This document shows positions 1 to 7,633 of a stretch of DNA of 64,000 nucleotides, in pieces (positions within the stretch are counted from its first letter, which is position 1; each line of letters opens with the position of its first letter). Source of the DNA: JBGQOJ01 sp052119585 (GTDB lineage: Bacteria > Pseudomonadota > Alphaproteobacteria > Rhodobacterales > Rhodobacteraceae); assembly GCF_052119585.1 (NCBI RefSeq), contig NZ_JBGQOJ010000005.1, forward strand, positions 1-64,000, in the 5' to 3' direction. The notes under the pieces were generated by a model. It did not search any database. It saw only the letters and a program-made list of their open reading frames with translations, and was not told where the DNA came from. Made by a program: the position numbers and the translations under genes.

Positions 1-1224
1 GGCAAAAGCCCCGTGGCCTTCGAACGAAAGGCCGCTTAACATGAGCACCTGACCGGAACGAAACCGGTGCAGGTCCACTCTCTCTCGACCTCCAAACCCG
101 TCACGGGCCGGGACGGCACCCCTCTGACTCTCCGGCCACTCGGCTGCGCGGGTCTCGAGCGGGGAAGGGGCGCGCGACGCGGCAAGCCGGTGCAGCGTTT
201 CCGGGCGGATATGCGTGTACCGGCGCAGCATTTTCCAATCCTTGTGGCCAGTGACCAGCGAGACCTGTTCAATGGCGAAGCCGGCCTCGAACAGGCGGCT
301 TGTGCCCTCATGGCGTAGATCGTGGAAATGCAGGTCCTTCACGCTGACCTCGACGCAGGCGCGCCGGAAGGCCGTTCCGACCGATTTCGAGTTGTAGGGA
401 AAGATCCGGCCCCTTGCGTGCCCGAGTTCCTTGGCCTGTTCGGTGACCAATGCCCAGGCATCGAACCCCGTGGCGGCGAAGAGTGGGATCCGCTGGTCGT
501 TTCCGGTCTTGTTGCGCGGGTCCTTCCTATCGCGGATCATGAGCATCCGGCGGTCGACGTCGAGATCGGTCCATGCGACGCGGCAGATCTCATCGAGCCG
601 CATCGCCGTGGCCACCGCGAACTTCACGATCCGTGTCATCGGCAGGGTCAGGCGTTCGTTGTCATCGAAGCAACGGATGAGGCGGTTCAGCTCGTCCGTG
701 GTGGGGCGACGATCCCGCTCTGTGCCCTTGCCGATAAGGCCGAGCCGCTTGAGCGCGACACGCGCCAGATCAACGGGTTCCGGAGAGATGTCGAGGCCGT
801 GCACGGCTGCCGCATGGGTGATGATCATCTTGATCACGCCGATATCGATGCTGAGGGTCACCGGACCGGCGCCTTGATCGGCGCGCATCTTGCCGTAGTC
901 GATCAGCTTTTGCCGGTCGAGGTGCCCGATCTTCTCCTTGCCCAGATCGCGCTTGAGCGTCTTGAGCGTGGCGGCCTTGCTGCGACGCGGCGGTTTGCCT
1001 ACCTCGCACATATCGATTATGTGAAGATCGATGAGATCGCCGAAGGTGGTCAGGCGGGAGACGGACGACTTGTTCGGCGCCAACCCCTGATCCACCCGGG
1101 TCTCCGCTTGGCGGGCCCAGCGATGGGCATCGTCGCGACGGAGAAACGTCTCGCTCGCGTAGCGGCCCTTTCGTCTGATCTGAACCCGGTAGGCACCGGA
1201 GGGGAGTTTGGTGATGGAGGCCAT
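1..1224 (-). CDS. Tyrosine recombinase / integrase, 3' end beyond window
   Basis: Phage-type tyrosine recombinase, which would join an element's attachment site to a chromosomal target. From an ATG at 1224 the minus frame stays open to base 1, giving at least 408 codons with the end missing. The N-terminal part (MASITKLPSGAYRV...) fits a core-binding domain. The catalytic domain shows R209 (TAMRLDEIC), H301 and R304 (HDLRH), H327 (TGHKDW) and Y336 (LRRYTHIRPETL); a candidate lysine lies in NKTGNDQRIPL. More than 70 residues follow the tyrosine without a stop, longer than is usual. It is divergent from dusA, a known insertion target, so it is probably the terminal integrase of an island lying to the left. 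Family is certain; the element type is not visible. Confidence 0.88.
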   Translation of the reverse strand, partial: MASITKLPSGAYRVQIRRKGRYASETFLRRDDAHRWARQAETRVDQGLAPNKSSVSRLTTFGDLIDLHIIDMCEVGKPPRRSKAATLKTLKRDLGKEKIGHLDRQKLIDYGKMRADQGAGPVTLSIDIGVIKMIITHAAAVHGLDISPEPVDLARVALKRLGLIGKGTERDRRPTTDELNRLIRCFDDNERLTLPMTRIVKFAVATAMRLDEICRVAWTDLDVDRRMLMIRDRKDPRNKTGNDQRIPLFAATGFDAWALVTEQAKELGHARGRIFPYNSKSVGTAFRRACVEVSVKDLHFHDLRHEGTSRLFEAGFAIEQVSLVTGHKDWKMLRRYTHIRPETLHRLAASRAPSPLETRAAEWPESQRGAVPARDGFGGRERVDLHRFRSGQVLMLSGLSFEGHGAFA

Positions 1225-1337
1225 TTTCGTGTGCGCTGTGTGTGCAATGAGTCGTCGTAGAGGGGCAAATTCGGGGATATTGGGGCGTATTCCAGCGTAG
1301 CAACATCCGCCGTCAACAGTTTGAAGATAAACAAAAA

Positions 1338-2336
1338 ATGCAAATAAATCAACACGCTAGATTGTCTACGGCCCCGATGATGGACTGGACCGACCGGCAT
1401 TGCCGCTATCTGCACCGCCTTATGTCGCGCAATGCGTTGCTTTACACCGAAATGGTCACCGCCCCCGCGCTTGTGCGGGGCGATGCGCGGCATTTGTTGC
1501 GCTTTGATCCTGCCGAACAGCCGGTCGCCTTGCAGCTTGGCGGGTCTGACCCCGTCGAGCTTGCGCAGGCGGCGAGAATGGGCGCGGACGAGGGGTATGC
1601 CGAGATCAATCTGAATGTCGGCTGTCCTTCGGACCGTGTGCAATCGGGGTGCTTTGGTGCGATTCTGATGCAGCGTCCGGCGCTGGTTGCCGAGTGTGTG
1701 TCCGCGATGATCGGGGCGCAGGGCGTCGAGGTGACCGTCAAATGCCGGATCGGGGTCGATGACCAGAACCCGGCAGATGTGCTGCCCGACTTTCTGGCGC
1801 GGGTCAGCGCGGCGGGCGTCAACCGGTTCCAGATCCATGCCCGCAAGGCGTGGCTGCAAGGGCTTAGCCCCAAGGAAAACCGCGATATTCCGCCGCTGGA
1901 TTATGATCTTGTAATCGCGATGAAGGCGCTGTTTCCGCATCTGCATCTGTCGGTCAACGGCGGGATCACCACGCTGGATCAGGCCAGGGGGTTTCTGGAC
2001 AGGGGGCTTGATGGCGTGATGATCGGGCGGGCGGCCTACCACACACCGGCCGACATTTTGCTGGGCGCCGACCGTCTGATCTATGGCGACACCCATGCCA
2101 CGACGGCAGAGGCGGTCGTGCACGCGATGCTGCCCTACATCGAGGCGCATCTGGCGTCGGGTGGCAAGCTGGGGCAGGTGACGCGGCATATGTTGGGGCT
2201 GTTCGCGGGCAAACCCGGCGCACGCGGCTGGCGGCGCATTCTGTCCGAAGAGGGGCACAAGGACGGGGCGGGTCCCCATACCGTTCTGGCCGCGCTGGCA
2301 GCGGTGACCGACCTGCAAGAGGCCGCCGAACTCTGA
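1338..2336 (+). CDS. dusA: tRNA-dihydrouridine synthase DusA
   Basis: Flavoenzyme that reduces uridines in the tRNA D-loop with NADPH. The 332-residue product has the expected TIM-barrel length, starts LSTAPMMDWTDRHCR, and carries the catalytic cysteine in NVGCPSDRVQ (about C96) and FMN-phosphate motifs such as VNGGI and DGVMIGRAAY. The first eight codons (MQINQHAR) lie in an AT-rich stretch unlike the gene body. This fits a 5' end rebuilt by integration of the neighbouring element, because dusA is a documented target of dusA-associated integrases. The ATG at 1338 has only a weak upstream purine run. Confidence 0.95.
   Translation: MQINQHARLSTAPMMDWTDRHCRYLHRLMSRNALLYTEMVTAPALVRGDARHLLRFDPAEQPVALQLGGSDPVELAQAARMGADEGYAEINLNVGCPSDRVQSGCFGAILMQRPALVAECVSAMIGAQGVEVTVKCRIGVDDQNPADVLPDFLARVSAAGVNRFQIHARKAWLQGLSPKENRDIPPLDYDLVIAMKALFPHLHLSVNGGITTLDQARGFLDRGLDGVMIGRAAYHTPADILLGADRLIYGDTHATTAEAVVHAMLPYIEAHLASGGKLGQVTRHMLGLFAGKPGARGWRRILSEEGHKDGAGPHTVLAALAAVTDLQEAAEL
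1368..1402. other. Candidate attachment-site region at the 5' end of dusA
   Basis: This stretch encodes the near-invariant N-terminal motif APMMDWTDRHC. Established work on dusA-associated integrases places their crossover site in the 5' end of dusA, and an intact integrase gene reads away from it 144 bp upstream. The exact core cannot be set from one end of the element, so the limits given are approximate. Confidence 0.4.
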
Positions 2337-2423
2337 CCCCCGCAACCTGACCCCGCGTCGCTTTGGCATTGAAGCAGGGCGCGAAACCCGATTTACCATA
2401 TCAAAACCTGAATGGAGGGGCCG

Positions 2424-3245
2424 ATGCCCGATTTTGCGACACTTGCGCCCCTGGTGGCACTGCTTTTGACGATTGGTGCGATTGCCGGAATTCTGGCGGG
2501 GCTTTTGGGGGTCGGTGGCGGCATCGTGCTGGTGACCGCGTTTTTCTATGCCTTCGGTTCGCTGGGCTATGACAGCGCCTATCTGATGCAGATCTGTCTG
2601 GCGACCTCGTTGGCGACGATCGTCGTCACCTCTATCCGGTCTGTTCTGTCGCACGCGAAAAAGGGTGTCGTGGATTGGGCTATCCTGAAAAGCTGGGCGC
2701 CCGGCATTGCGGTGGGTGCGATCCTTGGTGTGCTGATCGCGGCCTCGCTGAAATCCTCGACGTTGCAGGCAATTTTCGGCGGTCTGGCCATGCTGATCGG
2801 GCTGTATATGGCGTTCGGACGCGCCGATTGGCGGTTGGGCGATGCGATGCCCAAAGGGATCAGACGCGCGATCATTTCGCCGGTCATCGGGTTTCTGTCG
2901 GTGCTGATGGGCATCGGTGGCGGGTCGATGGGGGTTCCGCTGATGACGCTTTATGGCCGCCCGATCCATAGCGCGGTGGCAACTGCCGCAGGGTTTGGCC
3001 TGTTGATCGCGGTGCCGTCGGTGATCGGTTTTCTGCTGGTGCAGATCCCTGTCGATGTGCGTCCGCCCTTCACGCTGGGCGCGGTGAACATCCCCGCGTT
3101 TCTGATTGTCATCTCGATGACGTTGCTGACCACGCCTTTGGGCGTCAGGATGGCGCATTCGATGGACCCGAAGCCGCTGAAGCGGGTCTTTGCCGTCTTC
3201 CTGATCCTTGTGGCGCTGAACATGCTGCGCAAGGCGTTCATGTAG
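2424..3245 (+). CDS. TauE/SafE-family membrane exporter
   Basis: Polytopic inner-membrane protein of the TauE/SafE (DUF81) family, members of which export sulfite, sulfoacetate or related organosulfur anions. The 273 residues form about eight hydrophobic helices with the internal duplication typical of the family, marked by the glycine-rich motifs LAGLLGVGGGIVLV near the N-terminus and LMGIGGGSMGVPLM near residue 165. I chose the ATG at 2424 because GGAGG sits just upstream; an in-frame ATG at 2412 has no comparable site. It lies 87 bp after dusA and may be cotranscribed. The substrate cannot be read from sequence. A second family member is at 33669-34418. Confidence 0.85.
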   Translation: MPDFATLAPLVALLLTIGAIAGILAGLLGVGGGIVLVTAFFYAFGSLGYDSAYLMQICLATSLATIVVTSIRSVLSHAKKGVVDWAILKSWAPGIAVGAILGVLIAASLKSSTLQAIFGGLAMLIGLYMAFGRADWRLGDAMPKGIRRAIISPVIGFLSVLMGIGGGSMGVPLMTLYGRPIHSAVATAAGFGLLIAVPSVIGFLLVQIPVDVRPPFTLGAVNIPAFLIVISMTLLTTPLGVRMAHSMDPKPLKRVFAVFLILVALNMLRKAFM

Positions 3246-3269
3246 GCGAATAGGGCGTCTTGCCGCGGC

Positions 3270-3503
3270 CTAGCTTTGTGCCAGACGCCCCGCACGGCCC
3301 CCACGGCGCTTCGCGATACGCGATGCGCGTGTTGGCAATTCGTCCATCAGGGCGGCGCGTGCCTCGTTGGTCATGCGCGACCATGCGGTGATCTCGTCGA
3401 TAGAGCGCAAGCACCCCGTGCACAGCCGCTCTGCCGGATGGATCACGCAGATCTTGATGCAGGGCGACTGGACTTCGTCGCGTTTCCAGATGTCGTCGGT
3501 CAT
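3270..3503 (-). CDS. DUF1289 small cysteine-rich protein
   Basis: A 77-residue protein of the DUF1289 family, whose function is unknown. The family signature is visible as four cysteines in PCIKICVIHPAERLCTGC, a likely metal-binding knuckle, followed by the usual helix IDEITAWSRMT and an arginine-rich tail. It is the last gene of the leftward ccmI-ruvX operon, and its ATG overlaps the ruvX stop as ATGA, which implies translational coupling. Members in other alphaproteobacteria are likewise tiny. The family call is firm; nothing can be said about its role. Confidence 0.85.
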   Translation of the reverse strand: MTDDIWKRDEVQSPCIKICVIHPAERLCTGCLRSIDEITAWSRMTNEARAALMDELPTRASRIAKRRGGRAGRLAQS

Positions 3504-3976
3504 GTCGCTCGCCTTATGTGACCCATGCGGTCCAGCACACCTTGCAAGATATACCCCGCCGCCACATGATCAATGACCTCGCTGCGACGTTTTCGCGACG
3601 TATCCGCCTCTAGCAAGGCGCGTTCGGCGGCGACGGTCGACAACCGTTCGTCCCAATAGCCGATCGGCAGCTCGGTCAGCCGCGACAGGTTGCGGGCAAA
3701 GGCGCGGGTCGATTGCGCGCGCGGGCCTTCGCTGCCGTCCATGTTGCGTGGCATCCCAAGGATGAACCCGCACAGGTTTCGGTCGGCGGCGATTTCCAAC
3801 AGACGCGCGGCGTCCAGCGTGAATTTCTTGCGCCGCACGGTTTCCAGTGGCGTCGCGATGGACATCAACGTGTCCGACACCGCAACGCCGATGGTTTCCG
3901 TCCCCAGATCAAGCCCGCCGATGGCGCGGTAGGCGGGCAGGGCCAGCGCGAATTCCTCTGTCGTCTCGAAGATCAC
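3500..3976 (-). CDS. ruvX: YqgF/RuvX-type nuclease, pre-16S rRNA processing factor
   Basis: RNase H-fold protein of the YqgF family, annotated either as a putative Holliday junction resolvase or as the nuclease that matures the 16S rRNA 5' end. Visible motifs are IGGLDLGTETIGVAVSD (first acidic motif), LGMPRNMDGSEGPRAQ, and WDERLSTVAAERALLE with the second acidic site. The open frame extends further upstream, but I place the start at a GTG (3976) that overlaps the ccmI stop in a GTGA arrangement. This gives 158 residues, the normal family length, and begins MIFETTEEFALALP. Middle gene of ccmI-ruvX-DUF1289. Confidence 0.9.
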   Translation of the reverse strand: MIFETTEEFALALPAYRAIGGLDLGTETIGVAVSDTLMSIATPLETVRRKKFTLDAARLLEIAADRNLCGFILGMPRNMDGSEGPRAQSTRAFARNLSRLTELPIGYWDERLSTVAAERALLEADTSRKRRSEVIDHVAAGYILQGVLDRMGHIRRAT

Positions 3977-5208
3977 TGCGCCACACCTGCCTGAACCGCG
4001 GCGGCGTGGATCGTGGCCAGTGCGGCCTCGTTTCCGGCAAACACCGTCTGCGCCTCTGTCCAGATCCTGCCGGCCTGACCGGTTTCGCCCAGCACGCCAT
4101 AAGCCCCCACCAGCCGCGCCCATTCCTCGGGCGAGCCACCCGATGTGGCGAGACGGTCGGACAGGCCCGCCACCATGCCGCGGATCATCTCCGTGCGGTC
4201 CGCGTCGGTCATCTGCCCTGCGGCCTGAATATCCGCCGCATCTGGCCCTTTCAGGCCCGTGACGGGCGGCAGAGTGTAATTCACACCGGCCCGCACCGCG
4301 ATATCCTCGATCTGGTCGCGGATCGCGGGCACCCAGAGATCATCGGGTGCGCTGTCGTCCAGCAGGGCGCGCCACAGGCGGAACGACAGGTCGGGGCGGT
4401 CGACCTGTGCGAACATCAGACCCGAATAATACCGCGCCGTGCCGTTGGTCTGGTCGCGTTGCAGCGCCTGTGTCAGCGCGCGCTCCGCCTCGGGGGACAC
4501 ATAACCGCCCGCAGCCATGATCTGCATATCCGCCAAATCGGCAAAGTCTTGCGCCGTGGCGACATCGCCCTTTAGCGCGATCACGCGCTCTTGTGCGCGG
4601 TAGGCCTCGATGTAATTGCCAAGGGCGGCCTCGTTTCCGGCCAGCAAAAGCTGCCCCTGAAGGTCGTCGGGGCGATCCGCCACCGCCTTGCGCAGCTTTT
4701 CGACCAGCGCGACATAGGACGGGTCACGCTGTGGAACGGGCAGCTGGCGGGCGGCCTCTAACTCTGCCACGGCCTGCAGGGGCCGGGTTTCGCGGGCAAG
4801 GTTGCTGGCGGCAAGCCGTTCAGCCATAGGAAGATCGGGATAGCCCGGCGCACCTGTGAAGGTGTAGGTGACGAAGGCGCCGCCGACCACGACCCAAAGC
4901 GCCAGCGCCGCCATCCCGATGGACATGGACCGTGGCACGGGCGTCTCTGCCACATCCGCATGCAGGGCGCGGTCGGCGTCCAGAATGCGGCGGGACACTT
5001 CCAGCCTTGTGCGTTCGGCGTCGACGCTGGACATCACGCCGCGCGCCTCGTCGCGGTCCACCTCTTTCAGCTGGTCGCGGTAGACCTGAAGATCATAGGC
5101 GGCGGCGGGGTCGGCAATGTCGCGACGGCGCAACAAAACCTGCGCCAGCATACCCGCCACCGCCACCGCCAATGCGCCTGCTACGGCCCAAAATATCCAG
5201 TTTTCCAT
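3973..5208 (-). CDS. ccmI: Cytochrome c biogenesis protein CcmI
   Basis: Inner-membrane apocytochrome c chaperone that holds the C-terminus of apocytochromes for haem ligation by CcmFH. The ATG at 5208 (MENWIFWAVAG) follows a good GGAGG and gives 411 residues. Helix 1 covers about residues 4-25. A cytoplasmic, charged loop contains AAAYDLQVYRDQLKEVDRD, typical of CcmI. Helix 2 is near 95-115, and the rest is a periplasmic TPR-type region. It is about 30 kb from ccmABCDG, so the system is split on this chromosome. It starts a leftward operon with ruvX and the DUF1289 gene and is divergent from soxB. Confidence 0.92.
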   Translation of the reverse strand: MENWIFWAVAGALAVAVAGMLAQVLLRRRDIADPAAAYDLQVYRDQLKEVDRDEARGVMSSVDAERTRLEVSRRILDADRALHADVAETPVPRSMSIGMAALALWVVVGGAFVTYTFTGAPGYPDLPMAERLAASNLARETRPLQAVAELEAARQLPVPQRDPSYVALVEKLRKAVADRPDDLQGQLLLAGNEAALGNYIEAYRAQERVIALKGDVATAQDFADLADMQIMAAGGYVSPEAERALTQALQRDQTNGTARYYSGLMFAQVDRPDLSFRLWRALLDDSAPDDLWVPAIRDQIEDIAVRAGVNYTLPPVTGLKGPDAADIQAAGQMTDADRTEMIRGMVAGLSDRLATSGGSPEEWARLVGAYGVLGETGQAGRIWTEAQTVFAGNEAALATIHAAAVQAGVAQ

Positions 5209-5427
5209 GTCGCCTCCGGTCAGTTCCCCTCCCATGTATAGTCCCGCGGGCCGTCGCAAAAGGTCCATTCGGTCGCAGGTGGTCTCGCGGCCGGTTTTGC
5301 GACACGGGGATTCCGACCCTTGTCGCAATTTTCCAATAGAGTGCCGCGCATGGAAGGGGGTAGGGTGGCGCCACATCGCACAACAGACTTGCGGGACTTC
5401 CCCCGCCCCAGCCGGATTCGTTTGCCC

Positions 5428-6675
5428 ATGAAACGCTACTCTGCCTTCGCCATCGCCAAAGAGGCCATCCGCTATCATACCGGGTGGGAAAAGGCGTGGC
5501 GCTCGCCTGCGCCAAAGGCGAAATACGACGTTGTCATCATCGGGGCCGGGGGGCACGGTCTGGCGACGGCCTATTACCTTGGCAAGAACCACGGCATCAC
5601 CAATGTGGCGATCATCGAAAAGGGCTGGCTTGGCGGCGGCAACACGGGGCGCAACACCACGATCATCCGCTCGAACTACCTTCAGGATCCTTCTGCTGCG
5701 ATCTATGAAAAGGCGCGGTCGCTGTATGAAACCATAAGTCAGGACCTGAACTATAACGTCATGTTCAGCCCGCGCGGCGTGATGATGCTGGCGCAGACCC
5801 AGCACGAGATCCGTGGCTACCAGCGCACGGCACATGCCAATATGCTGCAAGGGGTGGAAACCCAGTTCATCGGGCCGGAAAAGGTCAAGGAACTGTGCCC
5901 GATCATGAACATCGACGGCCCCCGCTACCCCGTGCTTGGTGCCCTGTGGCAGCCGCGCGGCGGCACGGCGCGGCACGATGCGGTGGCCTGGGGTTATGCG
6001 CGGGCCTGTTCGGACATGGGCATGGACATCCTTCAGCAATGCGAAGTGACCGGCGTGCGCACCGAGGGCGGCAAGGTCGTCGGCGTCGATACCACCAAGG
6101 GCGCGATCGCCTGCGGTAAGGTCGGCATCGTCGTGGCGGGGCACAGTTCCGTTCTGGCGGAAATGGCGGGCTTCCGTCTGCCGGTTGAATCGCTCGCGCT
6201 TCAGGCGCTGGTGTCGGAACCGATCAAGCCCTGCATGGATGTGGTCGTGATGGCCAATACCGTGCACGGCTATATGTCCCAGTCCGACAAGGGCGAGATG
6301 GTCATCGGCGGCGGCACCGACGGCTATAACAACTATACCCAGCGCGGCTCTTTCCACCACATCGAGGAAACCGTGCGCGCCCTGATCGAGACCTTCCCGA
6401 TGATCAGCCGCCTGAAAATGCTGCGCCAGTGGGGCGGGATCGTGGATATGACCGGCGACCGCTCGCCGCTGATCTCGAAAACGCCGGTGGGCAATGTGTT
6501 TGTGAACTGCGGCTGGGGCACGGGCGGCTTCAAGGCGATTCCGGGGTCTGGCTGGGCCATGGCCGAACTGGTCGCCAAGGGCGAACCCGGACCGCTGGCG
6601 GCGGCCTTTGACATGAACCGCTTCATCGAGGGGCGGTTCATCGACGAAAGCGTCGCCGCAGGGGTGGCGCATTGA
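5428..6675 (+). CDS. soxB: Sarcosine oxidase subunit beta
   Basis: Flavoprotein subunit of heterotetrameric sarcosine oxidase, which oxidises sarcosine to glycine and passes the one-carbon unit to tetrahydrofolate. The ATG at 5428 (MKRYSAFAIAKEAIRYHTGW) gives 415 residues, standard for SoxB. A DAO-type FAD motif, VVIIGAGGHGLATAYYLG, starts near residue 35, and GGGNTGRNTTIIRSNY follows it. The open frame extends upstream to 5320, but that part lacks conservation-type features. It is divergent from ccmI across a 219-bp gap that must hold both promoters. First gene of the sarcosine oxidase operon. Confidence 0.96.
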   Translation: MKRYSAFAIAKEAIRYHTGWEKAWRSPAPKAKYDVVIIGAGGHGLATAYYLGKNHGITNVAIIEKGWLGGGNTGRNTTIIRSNYLQDPSAAIYEKARSLYETISQDLNYNVMFSPRGVMMLAQTQHEIRGYQRTAHANMLQGVETQFIGPEKVKELCPIMNIDGPRYPVLGALWQPRGGTARHDAVAWGYARACSDMGMDILQQCEVTGVRTEGGKVVGVDTTKGAIACGKVGIVVAGHSSVLAEMAGFRLPVESLALQALVSEPIKPCMDVVVMANTVHGYMSQSDKGEMVIGGGTDGYNNYTQRGSFHHIEETVRALIETFPMISRLKMLRQWGGIVDMTGDRSPLISKTPVGNVFVNCGWGTGGFKAIPGSGWAMAELVAKGEPGPLAAAFDMNRFIEGRFIDESVAAGVAH

Positions 6676-6707
6676 TGCGGAACTTTTCCATCGCAGGTCG
6701 CGTTAAG

Positions 6708-6727
6708 GATATGTCACATAACATATC
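6708..6727. promoter_or_regulatory. 7-bp inverted repeat between soxB and the first small ORF
   Basis: GATATGT and ACATATC form a perfect 7-bp inverted repeat around a 6-bp spacer, ending 12 bases before the next start codon. It could be a regulator operator or a weak stem near the ribosome-binding site. I cannot tell which. Confidence 0.35.
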
Positions 6728-6739
6728 GGAGACGGACAA

Positions 6740-7009
6740 ATGGCAGACGGCAACAACAGCGGCGGTAACGGCACGCTTATCTTCATTGTCGGTGGATTGG
6801 TCGTCGCAGTGGGCGTGCTGTTCTACGTCCTGTCCGGCGGGGATGTTCCCGGTGTCGCGACGGGCACCGGCACCACCAACATCACGGTCGAGGCACCCCA
6901 GGGCGGCAGTGCGACGGCGGGCGCGACCGCTGAAGGCGCAGATGCAGGCGCAGACACCGGAACAACAGGCGCGGCGGCAGACGCCACGACTGCACCCGCA
7001 GGCAACTGA
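6740..7009 (+). CDS. Small single-pass membrane protein, 89 aa, GGDVPG family
   Basis: Unrecognised small protein. It has a short polar N-terminus (MADGNNSGGNG), one hydrophobic helix (about residues 12-31, TLIFIVGGLVVAVGVLFYVL), the motif SGGDVPG, and a low-complexity Ala/Gly/Thr tail. A GGAG sits just before the ATG. It is a paralogue of the next ORF, with which it shares the polar N-terminus, the helix and the GGDVPG turn. Position between soxB and soxD on the same strand suggests cotranscription with sarcosine oxidase. Function unknown; it could anchor something at the membrane, but that is a guess. Confidence 0.75.
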   Translation: MADGNNSGGNGTLIFIVGGLVVAVGVLFYVLSGGDVPGVATGTGTTNITVEAPQGGSATAGATAEGADAGADTGTTGAAADATTAPAGN

Positions 7010-7078
7010 TCAGGGCGGATCTGCCGCCGGTCGGTGGCGGGTCCGGCCCCATGATCCCGACACAAGGACTCTGGGACA

Positions 7079-7237
7079 ATGGCAAACGAAAACAACCGCA
7101 ATACCACCGCACTCGCGTTTATCGTCGGCGCACTTGTCGTCGTCGTGGCAGTGCTTGCCTACTTCATGCTGGGCGGCGACGTTCCGGGTGATACCACTGA
7201 CATCAAAATCGAATTGCCCAACATTCAAACCAACTGA
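7079..7237 (+). CDS. Small single-pass membrane protein, 52 aa, GGDVPG family
   Basis: Short ORF beginning MANENNRNTTALAFIVGA. It has the same design as the preceding gene: a polar N-terminus, one helix (about residues 11-30), then MLGGDVPGDT and a short acidic end DIKIELPNIQTN. GGAC-type purines precede the ATG. The shared GGDVPG motif directly after the helix makes tandem duplication the simplest explanation for the pair. It is followed by a stem-loop and then soxD. Function unknown. Confidence 0.72.
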   Translation: MANENNRNTTALAFIVGALVVVVAVLAYFMLGGDVPGDTTDIKIELPNIQTN

Positions 7238-7261
7238 ACCTACCCCTGAAACACGCCGGTC

Positions 7262-7287
7262 AGGCGGGCGCTTTGGTGCGTCCGCCT
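7262..7287 (+). terminator. Intercistronic stem-loop before soxD
   Basis: AGGCGGGCGC and GCGTCCGCCT pair over 10 bp (one G-U) with a 6-base loop, followed only by a short T-poor run (TTCCTG). It may be a leaky terminator, or an RNA-stability element that sets different levels for the upstream and downstream parts of the operon. Confidence 0.45.
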
Positions 7288-7309
7288 TTCCTGTGTCTGG
7301 AGCCCTGCA

Positions 7310-7633
7310 ATGCTGATCCTTGAATGCCCCTATTGCGGCGTCCGCGCCGATGAAACCGAACTGCACGCGGGCGGGCAGGCGCATCTGAAACGCTTTGGTC
7401 CGGGGTCTTCTGACGAAAGTTTCGAGGACTACATGTTCATGCGCAAGAACCCCAGGGGGGTGCATTTCGAGCGTTGGCGGCATGTGAACGGCTGCGGCAA
7501 GTGGTTCCTTGCGGCGCGGTCCACCACCACACTGGAGGTGTTCGGCACCTATAGCGCGCAGACGACAGAGCCGCCAAAGGCCATTGTCGACGCGATCACC
7601 GCAAAATTTCCCGCATGGGAGGGCTATAAATGA
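7310..7633 (+). CDS. soxD: Sarcosine oxidase subunit delta
   Basis: Small zinc-binding subunit of heterotetrameric sarcosine oxidase. At 107 residues it is of normal length. The metal site is visible as CPYCG at residues 6-10 and the downstream HVNGCGKWF. It starts at the ATG at 7310 after GGAG. It overlaps the soxA start (TATAAATGAG at the junction), so the two are translationally coupled. The order soxB-(two small ORFs)-soxD-soxA-soxG is the classic order with an insertion. Confidence 0.95.
   Translation: MLILECPYCGVRADETELHAGGQAHLKRFGPGSSDESFEDYMFMRKNPRGVHFERWRHVNGCGKWFLAARSTTTLEVFGTYSAQTTEPPKAIVDAITAKFPAWEGYK

Noticed and set aside
322..1260. 312-codon plus-strand frame at the left edge
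   Set aside because: Antisense to the integrase, which has complete catalytic motifs in the other strand.
1050..3158. 702-codon open frame on the minus strand opposite dusA
   Set aside because: Highly biased Arg/His/Gln-rich product antisense to clear dusA and TauE genes; an artefact of GC-rich codon usage.
3973..6672. ccmI extended to 899 residues through the divergent soxB gene
   Set aside because: The upstream part is antisense to soxB; the ATG at 5208 has a strong ribosome-binding site and gives the normal CcmI start.
6672..7316. 214-codon frame overlapping the two small membrane proteins
   Set aside because: Ser/Arg/Pro-rich shadow; the two small ORFs have ribosome-binding sites, helices and a shared motif.
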